Assembly: GCA_902495545.1 (NCBI GenBank)
Contig: CABUXM010000015.1
Location: 1 to 31,979, forward strand
From: an uncultured Collinsella sp.
GTDB taxonomy: Bacteria > Actinomycetota > Coriobacteriia > Coriobacteriales > Coriobacteriaceae
DNA: 31,979 nt
Direction: 5' to 3'
Positions 1-6,707 of the stretch are shown here, one piece after another. The notes under the pieces were generated by a model. That model was given only the letters and a program-made list of their open reading frames with translations. It was not told the origin of the DNA and made no database searches. Positions within the stretch are counted from its first letter, which is position 1, and every line of letters starts with the position of its first letter. The translations under genes were made by a program, and so were the position numbers.

Positions 1-1
1 C

Positions 2-46
2 GTGGGCGCCAGCGGAATGTGGGGTCACCGCGCGGTCCGCATCTGA
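2..46 (+). CDS. Possible 3' end of a gene cut by the window edge
   Basis: Reading from base 2 gives an open frame of 14 codons ending in TGA at 44-46 (…GMWGHRAVRI). Its third codon positions are mostly G or C, like the genes in the rest of the window. Another frame stays open to a TAA at 127-129 but has a less biased third position, so frame 2 looks more likely. The product cannot be identified from so short a tail. The 226 bases between here and the next start codon hold no clear gene. Confidence 0.25.
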   Translation: MGASGMWGHRAVRI

Positions 47-272
47 TGGTGTCGACGTCAATGGTATACGGGTGCATCATCGACGTCTTCAATACAGAAG
101 ATATCAGTGCGGAATGTTTGCAAAACTAAAGGTCAGAGCCCCCTAAGTTAACGTTGTTCGAAACGCTGGCCGGCCGCTTCCGGCGGGCCGCCGGGTCGGT
201 GGCGATGGGGGCATGGGTCCCGTCTTGCCTTGCGCGTAACTGGCTGAAATTATTTTGGTTGGAGCTTTGCTT

Positions 273-1784
273 ATGTCTCAGAATTTGACTCGGGTGATTG
301 TTACTACCGATATGGAAGTCGACGATATGAACTCGCTCGTTCATTTGGCTCTGTATCTCAACTTGCTTGATGTTCAGGCTGTGGTGTATACGGCTTCGCA
401 GTATCACTTTCTTGGGGATGGGGTTCATACGCTCGGCGAGGTGAATTCGCATTGGCGGACCAAAGGGCGGCGCTCTTATGAGTGGGCTATCGTGCCTCAT
501 GAACCCGATCCGCTGGCTGGGGAGCTTCGTGAGTATCGTCCGTTTCCCGAGCATTGGATCGAAAGTCTTTGGAGCAACGAATACGCCGAGGCTTGGTCGC
601 AGCTGCAGGCCAATGCTGTCGCCGCTGGCGAGCCGTCCTTCCCCACGCCCGCACAGATGATTGAGCGCACGTTTGTGGGAAATGTTGCCTTTGAGGGTGA
701 TGTGACTGAGGAAACTGAGGGGTCTCGCGTCATCGCCGATGCCATCATGGACGACGACCCCCGCACGCTGTGGCTGCTCAGCTGGGGTGGTATGAATACG
801 ATCGTTCGCGCCCTCATGAGTATTGCCGAGCGCTATCGCGCCACGCCCGAGTGGCCCGCCGTGCAGCAGCGGGTCTATCAGAAAGTGCGCGTGATGGGCG
901 TCGCGGACGGCGTAGGGCAGGACAACTCATGGCTCGACCATGGGCGCGAGCTCTTTCCCGAGCTCATCTTTTGGCGCGTGCCCTATATGTATGGCGGCTA
1001 TGTCGACGCCAAAATGGCTCAGCCCGATACGCTGCCGCTATTTAAGGCTCCTTGGCCTGAGCGGAATCTCACGCAGGGCAACGGACCCCTCATGGCACGC
1101 TATATGCTCTATGGCGATGGTAAGGTCTACGAAAACGAGCCCGAGCGCTTTCAGTTTGGCAAGCATGCCCGTCTGGATTGGGGCCTAGAAGGCATGCCCG
1201 CGGTGCAGTTTGAGCGCGGCGATTATATGGCCGAAGGCGACAGCATGACCTATATTCCGCTGCTTCCGTTTGGCCTGCGCGGTATCGACGACCGCGACTT
1301 CGATACGCTGCTCGGCCGCATGTTTCTTGATGGACACCCCGATGCGAACGCGCCCACCGGTTTTACCGCCCTCGGCACGCCCGCAGACGACAATCTCAAT
1401 CCCTATCTGCGTGCCTATCAGGAAGACTTTGCCGCCCGCGCGCAATGGTGTGCCCATGATCCGGCAGCCTGCTCGCATCCGGCGCATGTTGTCGAGGTCA
1501 CGGCCGACCGCAGCGCCACAGCCGGCGAGCGCGTCAACCTTACAGCGACCATCGTCGACCCCGACGGCAAGGGCTTCGATGCACATTGGGATGTGGCCGT
1601 AGACCCATCGAGCTATGCAGGCGTCCAGGATCTGTCGACGTGGCAAGAATGCACGGTAGGCACCGCTTTCATCGTGCCCGCCGACGCACGACCCGGCGAC
1701 CGCTTCGTGCTCACCCTCACCGTCCAGACGCGCGCCGAGCGCCCCTGTACCCGCTACGCCCAGGTCGCCGTGACCGTGGCGTAG
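273..1784 (+). CDS. Sde182/DUF1593-family nucleoside hydrolase-like protein
   Basis: The protein is 503 residues. The N-terminal two thirds match the Sde182/DUF1593 family, which shares the inosine-uridine nucleoside hydrolase fold. An acidic metal-site motif DMEVDD (residues 13-18) follows the first beta strand, and a WGGMNTI segment is typical of the family. The last ~100 residues form an Ig-like beta domain (…VTADRSATAGERVNL…), matching the family's C-terminal domain. ATG 273 is preferred because GGAG lies at 261-264; an upstream in-frame TTG at 255 has no ribosome site. Family members are often exported, but I see no signal peptide, so a cytoplasmic role is inferred. It may cleave a glycosidic bond in a nucleoside or sugar conjugate; the substrate is unknown. 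It stands alone on the plus strand and ends facing the 6-phospho-beta-glucosidase gene. Confidence 0.8.
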   Translation: MSQNLTRVIVTTDMEVDDMNSLVHLALYLNLLDVQAVVYTASQYHFLGDGVHTLGEVNSHWRTKGRRSYEWAIVPHEPDPLAGELREYRPFPEHWIESLWSNEYAEAWSQLQANAVAAGEPSFPTPAQMIERTFVGNVAFEGDVTEETEGSRVIADAIMDDDPRTLWLLSWGGMNTIVRALMSIAERYRATPEWPAVQQRVYQKVRVMGVADGVGQDNSWLDHGRELFPELIFWRVPYMYGGYVDAKMAQPDTLPLFKAPWPERNLTQGNGPLMARYMLYGDGKVYENEPERFQFGKHARLDWGLEGMPAVQFERGDYMAEGDSMTYIPLLPFGLRGIDDRDFDTLLGRMFLDGHPDANAPTGFTALGTPADDNLNPYLRAYQEDFAARAQWCAHDPAACSHPAHVVEVTADRSATAGERVNLTATIVDPDGKGFDAHWDVAVDPSSYAGVQDLSTWQECTVGTAFIVPADARPGDRFVLTLTVQTRAERPCTRYAQVAVTVA

Positions 1785-1860
1785 CAAGGGCAACGCCCAC
1801 ATTCGACAAAGAGTGTCCCCAGGCGCCAAACGAGCGAGGATTTTTGGACACCCAAACAAC

Positions 1861-1924
1861 GAGAGTGGATAATCTCCCACTTTGAGCCCACAAACAGGCC
1901 AAAAACGGGAGATTATCCACTCTC
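1861..1924. repeat. Large inverted repeat with perfect 18-bp arms
   Basis: The arms at 1861-1878 (GAGAGTGGATAATCTCCC) and 1907-1924 are exact reverse complements around a 28-base spacer. It lies in the convergent gap after the Sde182-like gene. It has no U-tract, so it looks more like a dispersed palindromic element than an intrinsic terminator. Confidence 0.8.
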
Positions 1925-1937
1925 ATTCTGCGGGTGC

Positions 1938-1958
1938 TCATTTAAGTACGTCCCCAAT
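1938..1958 (+). repeat. 21-nt dispersed repeat, copy 1
   Basis: This sequence (TCATTTAAGTACGTCCCCAA, then T) recurs in inverted orientation at 27166-27186 with 20 of 21 bases identical. Both copies are intergenic. Copy 1 sits just outside the inverted repeat at 1861-1924, so it may be part of the same dispersed element. Confidence 0.6.
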
Positions 1959-1979
1959 GAGTGCTTTCACTTCTTTTAA

Positions 1980-2020
1980 CAAAACGCCCGGCGGACATTA
2001 ACTGCTCGCCGGGCGTTTTG
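1980..2020. terminator. Hairpin between convergent genes, probable bidirectional terminator
   Basis: Perfect 14-bp arms, CAAAACGCCCGGCG at 1980-1993 and its complement at 2007-2020, enclose a 13-base loop. The GC-rich stem with A-rich and T-rich ends fits a terminator that works in both directions. It lies 30 bases past the stop of the minus-strand glucosidase and downstream of the plus-strand Sde182-like gene. Confidence 0.75.
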
Positions 2021-2049
2021 GTTAGGAGGCTGTGGTTGTTGGGAAAGCC

Positions 2050-3480
2050 TTAGGCCAGGTCCTCGCCGTTCGTCTCGATGACGTGTTTGTACCAATCGAA
2101 GCTCTTCTTCTTGGAACGCTTGAGGGTGCCGTTGCCTGCGTCGTCGCGGTCGACGTAGATAAAGCCGTAACGCTTGGACATTTCGCCCGTACCAGCAGAT
2201 ACCAGGTCGATCGGACCCCAGGTGGTGTAGCCCAGCAGGTCGACGCCGTCCTCGGTCACCGCGTCGCGCATGGTCTCGATATGCTGGCGCAGGTAGTCGA
2301 TACGGTAGTCGTCGTTGATGGAGCCATCCTCCTCGACAACATCCTTGGCGCCCAGGCCGTTCTCGACCACAAACAGCGGCTTCTGATAACGGTCGTACAG
2401 GTCGTTGAGGGTAATGCGGAAGCCCAGCGGATCGATGGCCCAGCCCCACTGGCTCTCCTGCAGATAGGGGTTCTTGGCGCCGGCGAAGGCGTTGCCCTTG
2501 GTCTTCTCGACATCGGGGTTATCGGCGCCGGCGGAGCAACGGGTGGAGTAGTAGCTAAAGCTGATGAAGTCGACGGTGTTGGCGGCCAGGATCTCGCGGT
2601 CCTCGTCGGTCATGCCCACATCGATGCCCAGGCGCTCGAGCTTCTTGACGGCATAGGCCGGGTAGTAGCCGCGGCTCTGGACGTCGACGAAAAAGTAGTT
2701 GTCCTGGTTGTCGAGCTGCGCCTGGCGCACATCGCCCGGACGGCAGCTGTAGGGGTAGTAGGTGCCGGCAGCGAGCATGCAGCCGATCTTGACCTCGGGG
2801 TCGATCTCGTGGGCGATCTTGGTTGCCCAAGCGCTGGCAACGAGCTCGTTGTGGGCGGCCAGGTACTCGACGGCCTCCTTGTTCTCGCCCTCCTCAAAGA
2901 CCAGACCGGCACCCATAAACGGCAGGTGCAGGATCATATTGATCTCGTTGAAGGTGAGCCAGTACTTCACCAGGCCCTTGTAGCGGGTGAAGATCGTGGT
3001 CGCAAGGTTCTTGTAGAAGTCGATGAGCTTGCGGTTGCGCCAGCCGCCGTACTCCTTGATGAGGTGAATCGGGCAGTCGAAGTGCGTGATGGTCACGAGC
3101 GGCTCGATGCCGTGCGCCTGACACTCGCGGAACACGTCCTCGTAAAAGGCCAGGCCGGCCTCGTTGGGCTCGGTCTCGTCGCCATTGGGGAAGATGCGGG
3201 TCCAGGCCAAGCTCATGCGGAAGGTCTTAAAGCCCATCTCGGCAAAGAGGGCGATGTCCTCCTTGTAGTGGTGGTAGAAATCGATGCCGGTCTGCGCGGG
3301 GTAGTAATAGCCGTCCTCGAAGTCGAGCATCTTGCGCTGGCCGGAGACCACCGCATAGCGCTCGGGGCCGTGCGGTGCCACATCCACGTTGGCCAGGCCG
3401 CGGCCATCCACGTCGTAAGCGCCCTCGCACTGGTTGGCAGCCGTCGCGCCGCCCCACAGGAAGTCTTTACGGAAAGCCAT
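2050..3480 (-). CDS. bglA: 6-phospho-beta-glucosidase (GH1)
   Basis: This 476-residue protein is a full-length family 1 glycoside hydrolase. It is expected to cleave cytoplasmic beta-glucoside 6-phosphates, as delivered by PTS uptake, into glucose 6-phosphate and the aglycone or sugar. The N-terminal FLWGGATAANQCEGA motif is typical. The acid/base glutamate is in TFNEI (E179) and the nucleophile in VVENGLG (E373). The loop MSKRYGFIYVD (residues 434-444) carries the Ser/Lys/Tyr pattern that binds the 6-phosphate, and the C-terminal KKSFDWYKHVI is also characteristic of the phospho-enzymes. The start is supported by AAAGGA upstream of ATG 3480. No transporter is adjacent; the nearest PTS is in the operon 8 kb away. 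A role in hydrolysing sugars brought in by that PTS is possible but unproven. Confidence 0.93.
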   Translation of the reverse strand: MAFRKDFLWGGATAANQCEGAYDVDGRGLANVDVAPHGPERYAVVSGQRKMLDFEDGYYYPAQTGIDFYHHYKEDIALFAEMGFKTFRMSLAWTRIFPNGDETEPNEAGLAFYEDVFRECQAHGIEPLVTITHFDCPIHLIKEYGGWRNRKLIDFYKNLATTIFTRYKGLVKYWLTFNEINMILHLPFMGAGLVFEEGENKEAVEYLAAHNELVASAWATKIAHEIDPEVKIGCMLAAGTYYPYSCRPGDVRQAQLDNQDNYFFVDVQSRGYYPAYAVKKLERLGIDVGMTDEDREILAANTVDFISFSYYSTRCSAGADNPDVEKTKGNAFAGAKNPYLQESQWGWAIDPLGFRITLNDLYDRYQKPLFVVENGLGAKDVVEEDGSINDDYRIDYLRQHIETMRDAVTEDGVDLLGYTTWGPIDLVSAGTGEMSKRYGFIYVDRDDAGNGTLKRSKKKSFDWYKHVIETNGEDLA

Positions 3481-3630
3481 ACATCGATCCTTTCACACGC
3501 TGTTTGTCGTGGCTTCAGTATCCCCGTAAGCAGCGCGCTACTCAACGGCAACGGCGCAGGTCGACACTTCTTTTCGCGCACAGACGCCCGGCAGCCGCCC
3601 CCGTCTGACACTTTTTGATACCTGCCCGCC

Positions 3631-3688
3631 CAAACCGCCAACCACCACAAAGGGGACAGGCACCTTTGTGGTGGTTTGGGGCGGTTTG
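3631..3688. repeat. Long interrupted hairpin
   Basis: Inner arms AACCACCACAAAGG (3640-3653) and its complement (3663-3676) pair perfectly around a 9-base loop. Outer arms CAAACCGCC and GGCGGTTTG extend the stem. There is no U-tract. A decayed relative occurs at about 5069-5108 in the second repeat copy. Confidence 0.75.
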
Positions 3689-3693
3689 TCTTA

Positions 3694-3738
3694 ATCTGTA
3701 ACAGGTAGACCGCCAAAACCGGGCCTGGTGTTACAGAT
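3694..3738. repeat. ATCTGTAACA-family hairpin, copy 1
   Basis: Arms ATCTGTAACA and TGTTACAGAT are perfect and the element spans 45 bases. Four copies of exactly this span occur in the window, in two pairs offset by 80 bases. Confidence 0.75.
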
Positions 3739-3773
3739 CGAGATCTTTCGGGCACCCTCTGCGGTTTATCTCA

Positions 3774-3818
3774 ATCTGTAACAGGAAGAGACGATTTGGC
3801 CCGTCAGATGTTACAGAT
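3774..3818. repeat. ATCTGTAACA-family hairpin, copy 2
   Basis: The same perfect 10-bp arms and 45-base span as copy 1, starting exactly 80 bases further on. Confidence 0.75.
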
Positions 3819-3839
3819 CGAGATAAACAGGAAGCTCCT

Positions 3840-3900
3840 AGTCGCAGGCGATGTCGAGGTTCTTGCCGACGAGGCCCACGTAGCCGCCCTCGGCCAGCAG
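3840..3900 (-). pseudogene. Truncated 3' end of a DUF4867 gene
   Basis: Read on the minus strand, this fragment encodes LLAEGGYVGLVGKNLDIACD followed by TAG. The intact DUF4867 protein downstream ends AAEGGYVGLVGKNLDITVD, so 15 consecutive residues are identical, with divergence at both ends. Upstream of the fragment (beyond about 3900 on the plus axis) the sequence becomes an unrelated polypurine leader for the ATPase. This is therefore only the tail of a gene. It marks a recombination or insertion boundary next to the ATPase. Confidence 0.8.
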
Positions 3901-3912
3901 ACCATTTGACTG

Positions 3913-3950
3913 AATAGGAAAAAAAGGAAAAAATAGGAAAAAAAGGAAAG
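3913..3950 (+). repeat. Two tandem 19-nt polypurine units before the ATPase gene
   Basis: The unit AATAGGAAAAAAAGGAAA plus one base occurs at 3913-3931 and 3932-3950, with one mismatch. Each unit contains AAGGAAA, which resembles a Shine-Dalgarno site. The second unit runs into the functional AAAGGAG at 3947-3953, four bases before ATG 3958. The A-rich tract is unlike the surrounding GC-rich DNA. Confidence 0.8.
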
Positions 3951-3957
3951 GAGACTT

Positions 3958-5064
3958 ATGACAGAAACCATCTTCTCCCCCTCATTTGGAAATCGCCCGT
4001 CCTATCTGGTGGGGCGTGGGAGCGTGATTTCGACATTCATCTCCGGCCTTGAGCAGGAGCCGGGCAATCGCGACCGAGCCATGCTCATGCTTGGCCAGCG
4101 AGGCAGCGGCAAGACAGTTCTTCTGTGGGAACTTGCCGATCGCGCACGCAAGCTCGGCTTCGTTGTCGCCACGCCCACCGTGGCCTCCGAGGATATGCTC
4201 GAGCGCATTGTTGAGAAAATCCAAGAAGCAGGCGAGCCTTACGTCAACAAACGCTGTCTTCCCAAATTCACGGGTGGCAGCCTGAGCGTTTTCGGGTTCT
4301 CAGCAGGCCTCGAGTTCACACGAGACGTGCAGGAGACCAAGAGTTTTCAGTTCAAACTCACGCAGCTTGCGCGCAAACTGACCGAGCAGGGGCATGGCAT
4401 CCTCATCCTCATCGACGAGCTCCAGGCCAATTCAACCGAAATCAGACAACTCGTCACCGCCTATCAAGAGCTCGTCGGCGAGGGACTCGACGTCGCGCTT
4501 GTTATGGCAGGGCTCCCGGGAGCAGTCTCCGCGACACTCAACGACCGCGTACTGACATTTCTCAACCGCGCACGCAAGGTCACGCTCGAACCGCTTTCGG
4601 TCGGAGATGTCGATGCCTATTACCAGCGAGCTTTCGAAGAGCTCGACCTTGATATCCCAAGCGATCTTCGGCTGGACGCCGCTCGCGCAACTCAGGGCTC
4701 GCCCTACATGCTGCAGCTCATCGGCTACAACATCGCCAATCGTTGCCAGGCAGGAGAACACGTAACGCCAAAGCAAGTTGACGGAGCAATCGAAGCGTCA
4801 AAGGCCGATTTCGAAAACGATGTGTGCGAAACGACGCTCGCCGCGCTCTCGGACCAAGATGTTGCGCTTCTCGCCGCAATGACCGACGACGAAGACGGCA
4901 CGTCGCGCATTTCCGATGTGGCCGAGCGCATGTCAGTCACGCCCGACTACGCGCAAAAGTATCGCCGGCGCCTCATCGACGCCGGCGTTATCGAACAGGC
5001 GCGCCGCGGTTACGTGCGCTTCGCCGTACCATATATGGCGGACTACCTGCGCAGCCAGCTCTAG
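3958..5064 (+). CDS. Orphan AAA-type ATPase with C-terminal winged-helix domain
   Basis: The 368-residue protein has an Orc1/Cdc6-like STAND/AAA layout. A short N-terminal loop (…PSYLVGRGS…) precedes Walker A GQRGSGKT (46-53). Walker B is ILILIDEL (148-155), and a sensor-1-like segment VMAGLPG lies at 182-188. A helical lid (about 215-285) follows, and the last ~75 residues look like a winged helix that may bind DNA. Such proteins are usually annotated only as ATP-binding protein. Without a partner gene the role is unknown; candidates are a regulator, a mobile-element protein or a defence component. The gene is the only plus-strand gene between 1.8 and 17 kb and lies exactly between two direct repeats, which suggests it arrived as a cassette. 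AAAGGAG at 3947-3953 supports the start. Confidence 0.8.
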   Translation: MTETIFSPSFGNRPSYLVGRGSVISTFISGLEQEPGNRDRAMLMLGQRGSGKTVLLWELADRARKLGFVVATPTVASEDMLERIVEKIQEAGEPYVNKRCLPKFTGGSLSVFGFSAGLEFTRDVQETKSFQFKLTQLARKLTEQGHGILILIDELQANSTEIRQLVTAYQELVGEGLDVALVMAGLPGAVSATLNDRVLTFLNRARKVTLEPLSVGDVDAYYQRAFEELDLDIPSDLRLDAARATQGSPYMLQLIGYNIANRCQAGEHVTPKQVDGAIEASKADFENDVCETTLAALSDQDVALLAAMTDDEDGTSRISDVAERMSVTPDYAQKYRRRLIDAGVIEQARRGYVRFAVPYMADYLRSQL

Positions 5065-5116
5065 GCAGCCACCACAATGGGGGGCAGGCGCCTTTGTGGC
5101 GGTTTGGGCCCGTTTG

Positions 5117-5171
5117 TCTCGATCTGTAACAGTTAGGCAGCCAAAACCGGGCCTGGTGTTACAGATCGAGA
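5117..5171. repeat. ATCTGTAACA-family hairpin, copy 3
   Basis: The arms extend to a perfect 15 bp, TCTCGATCTGTAACA at 5117-5131 and its complement at 5157-5171. It could act as a transcription barrier after the ATPase gene, although no U-tract follows. Confidence 0.8.
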
Positions 5172-5201
5172 TTTTCAGGCGGGCCCCTGCGGTTTGTCTA
5201 A

Positions 5202-5246
5202 ATCTGCAACAGGTAGAGACGATTTAGCCCGCTAGATATTACAGAT
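5202..5246. repeat. ATCTGTAACA-family hairpin, copy 4 (decayed)
   Basis: It has the same 45-base span and the same 80-base offset from its partner, but the arms ATCTGCAACA and TATTACAGAT carry two mismatches. It lies just past the DUF4867 stop on the minus strand. Confidence 0.6.
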
Positions 5247-5260
5247 TGAGACAGAAGATT

Positions 5261-5905
5261 CTAGTCCACGGTGATGTCGAGGTTCTTGCCGACGAGGCCC
5301 ACGTAGCCGCCCTCGGCAGCCTTGGGGCTGTCGGCGTGGCAGAGGACCCACTTGTCGGCCTTCCAGTAGCAGTAGCTGTCGCCGACCGCGGGCATGTCGG
5401 CTGCGGCCTCGGGGCGCGGACCATTGGTGCCGGCGGGCAACGCAACCATTACCTGGAAGCCGCCGTCGTCGACCATGCACGGCGTGTAGTGGAGCGTGGT
5501 GTTGAAGACTTCGACGACCGTACCCGCCGGCACGCGGAACGCCTTGACGCACGCGGTGTCGAGCTTGCCATCCTCGATCTCCCAGCGATGCGCCACGAGC
5601 AGGATAAAGTCGCGCGCGCCCAGGTTGAACTCGCTGGCGCGGTGATACTCCAGGCAGTTGAGCTGCGTGTTGTGGCCGTTGCACCAGCCCAGCTGGAAAG
5701 GACGGCCGCCAAACATGAGAAAGCCCAGTTTATCGGCACCCTTGACGCCCTCGAGCTCCGACGCACTCGCTACGTACTTGCTGCCCTCGGGGATGGGCGT
5801 GGCAGAGAGCGCCTCGAGCACGGGCGACGTGAGCTCGGACGGAACGTTATTCCAAACGTTGCCATAGGATTTGAACTCGGGATCGTTGACAGAATAGATA
5901 TGCAT
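5261..5905 (-). CDS. DUF4867 family protein
   Basis: The protein is 214 residues from the chosen ATG. It matches the DUF4867 family along its length, with conserved segments LGWCNGHNTQLNCLEYHRAS, FRVPAGTVVEVFNTTLHYTP and a C-terminal AEGGYVGLVGKNLDI. The His- and Glu-containing beta-rich pattern resembles a cupin-like sugar-binding or isomerase fold, but no activity is established that I can name. ATG 5905 is preferred to GTG 5911 because AGGAG at 5911-5915 is five bases upstream of it. Its last ~20 codons are duplicated as a fragment at 3840-3900. A palindromic site lies just upstream at 5915-5940. Homologues are often seen near sugar catabolism genes, which fits this neighbourhood. Confidence 0.8.
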   Translation of the reverse strand: MHIYSVNDPEFKSYGNVWNNVPSELTSPVLEALSATPIPEGSKYVASASELEGVKGADKLGFLMFGGRPFQLGWCNGHNTQLNCLEYHRASEFNLGARDFILLVAHRWEIEDGKLDTACVKAFRVPAGTVVEVFNTTLHYTPCMVDDGGFQVMVALPAGTNGPRPEAAADMPAVGDSYCYWKADKWVLCHADSPKAAEGGYVGLVGKNLDITVD

Positions 5906-5914
5906 GTTCACTCC

Positions 5915-5940
5915 TGTTCGTAAATGTGACTATACGAACA
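5915..5940 (-). promoter_or_regulatory. Candidate operator upstream of the DUF4867 gene
   Basis: TGTTCGTA and TACGAACA form perfect 8-bp half-sites separated by 10 bases. The site touches the ribosome-binding region of the DUF4867 gene and contains a TATAGT on the coding strand that could be a -10 box. This is the arrangement expected of a repressor site. The regulator is not identifiable. Confidence 0.45.
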
Positions 5941-5987
5941 TTCTAGAACAAACATGAGCGATTTTGAACGCTCGTCCCGACCACTCA

Positions 5988-6021
5988 ACAAAAAGGCGCC
6001 CCCGCATAAGCGAAGGCGCCC
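5988..6021 (-). terminator. Intrinsic terminator of luxS
   Basis: On the minus strand a GGCGCC…GGCGCC stem with an inner CGC/GCG pairing is followed directly by TTTTTGTTG. It lies about 30 bases after the luxS stop codon. Confidence 0.85.
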
Positions 6022-6049
6022 AATGCGCGCGTTTTGGACGATAAAGTCC

Positions 6050-6538
6050 TTACGCCTGCTGATAGTGCAGGTGCTTCTCGTCGATATCGGCCAGGTCACG
6101 GTCGAGATAGCGGCGTGCGAGCCAGTTTGCCATGGGGAGGTTCTGGTCCAGATAGTTACCGCACTCCTCGGGAGCGGCACCGGGGACATCGCCCTCAAAG
6201 CCGGCGACAAACTCGAACAGCTCACGCACGAGCGGCAGGATCTCCTCGCTCGTCACCTCGCCAAACACGACGAGGTAAAAGCCCGTGCGGCAGCCCATGG
6301 GGCCAAAGTAGACAATGCGGCTCGACCACTCGGCATGGTTGCGAAGGAACGTCGCGCCCAGGTGCTCGATGGTGTGGCACTCGGCCGTGTTCATGACCGG
6401 CTCCTTGTTGGGCGTGGTCAGGCGCAGGTCAAACGTGGTGACGGCGGCGCCGGTCGCCGGATCGCGGTCGATGCGGCTCACGTACACGCCGGGCTCAAGC
6501 AGCAGATGGTCAACGGAAAAACTCGCGATACGCTCCAT
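6050..6538 (-). CDS. luxS: S-ribosylhomocysteine lyase LuxS
   Basis: At 162 residues this is a standard-length LuxS. It cleaves S-ribosylhomocysteine to homocysteine and DPD, the precursor of autoinducer-2, in the activated methyl cycle. The zinc ligands are visible as HTIEH (H55, H59) and Cys126 in EECGNY. The catalytic cysteine is in GPMGCRTGFYL (C83), and the catalytic-loop glutamate is E58 in HTIEH. GAGAGGA precedes ATG 6538. It appears to be a single-gene transcription unit: an extended -10 element lies upstream and a strong terminator follows. No pfs or methionine-cycle gene is adjacent in this window. Confidence 0.97.
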   Translation of the reverse strand: MERIASFSVDHLLLEPGVYVSRIDRDPATGAAVTTFDLRLTTPNKEPVMNTAECHTIEHLGATFLRNHAEWSSRIVYFGPMGCRTGFYLVVFGEVTSEEILPLVRELFEFVAGFEGDVPGAAPEECGNYLDQNLPMANWLARRYLDRDLADIDEKHLHYQQA

Positions 6539-6564
6539 GGCAGATCCTCTCGATAGTCAATTTA

Positions 6565-6629
6565 GGACGGGGCTCTTTTAGCTGGTTGGAATGGTCGCAC
6601 CAATCATACCAGTCAAAAAAGCCCCGTCC
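6565..6629. repeat. Hairpin upstream of luxS
   Basis: Arms GGACGGGGCT (6565-6574) and AGCCCCGTCC (6620-6629) enclose a 45-base region with its own smaller stem. The luxS -10 candidate lies inside, so the hairpin either overlaps the promoter or folds in transcripts reading through from the kinase operon. Confidence 0.65.
6603..6611 (-). promoter_or_regulatory. Extended -10 element, candidate luxS promoter
   Basis: The minus strand reads TGGTATGAT, which matches the TGn extended -10 plus a near-consensus hexamer, about 65 bases before the luxS start. No good -35 is present, as expected for an extended -10 promoter. Confidence 0.45.
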
Positions 6630-6644
6630 CAAATGAGCTGCCAA

Positions 6645-6677
6645 GGACGGGGATCAATGAGTTTTTAATCCCCGTCC
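6645..6677. repeat. GGACGGGGAT hairpin after the kinase gene
   Basis: Perfect 10-bp arms at 6645-6654 and 6668-6677 share the GGACGGGG core with the hairpin at 6565-6629. It lies 30 bases past the kinase stop and may help end that operon, but it lacks a U-tract on the minus strand. Confidence 0.6.
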
Positions 6678-6707
6678 CAGAAAAATCCTTGGGCGCCGCG
6701 CAGCCGC

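Larger units (their letters stand above)
3642..3894. repeat. Long direct repeat flanking the ATPase gene, left copy
   Basis: This ~250-base block is repeated, diverged, at about 5069-5317 in the same orientation. It runs from a CCACCACAA hairpin through two 45-base hairpins to the 3' end of a DUF4867 coding sequence. The last 45 bases (3850-3894) are identical to 5273-5317. The elements keep the same order and spacing in both copies, so this is a duplication and not a chance scatter of repeats. Confidence 0.85.
3481..3957. other. Repeat-rich intergenic region between divergent genes
   Basis: These 477 bases separate the minus-strand glucosidase from the plus-strand ATPase. They hold a long imperfect hairpin, two hairpins of the ATCTGTAACA family, a gene-end fragment and a polypurine tandem repeat, each listed separately. 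I see no further coding region and no convincing sigma-70 promoter for either flanking gene. Confidence 0.7.
5069..5317. repeat. Long direct repeat flanking the ATPase gene, right copy
   Basis: This is the second copy of the block at 3642-3894. It begins five bases after the ATPase stop codon and ends inside the intact DUF4867 gene. The hairpin segment has diverged from the left copy, while the last 45 bases (5273-5317) are identical to it. The contrast may reflect selection on the coding end or a later exchange. Confidence 0.85.

Noticed and set aside
2032..3618. Long plus-strand open frame (528 codons) opposite the 6-phospho-beta-glucosidase gene
   Set aside because: It is the antisense shadow of a high-GC gene whose minus-strand product has all catalytic motifs. 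The plus-strand translation has no recognisable domain.
3631..3894. Set of regularly spaced repeats considered as a CRISPR array
   Set aside because: The repeats are hairpins of two types, only two per block, and the whole block is duplicated elsewhere. There are no uniform direct repeats with unique spacers and no cas genes.
3850..5317. The 45-base identical repeats considered as att sites of a phage or integrative element
   Set aside because: Similarity continues, diverged, for about 200 bases beyond the 45-base core on one side, and no integrase or phage gene lies between. A recombination duplication is the safer reading.
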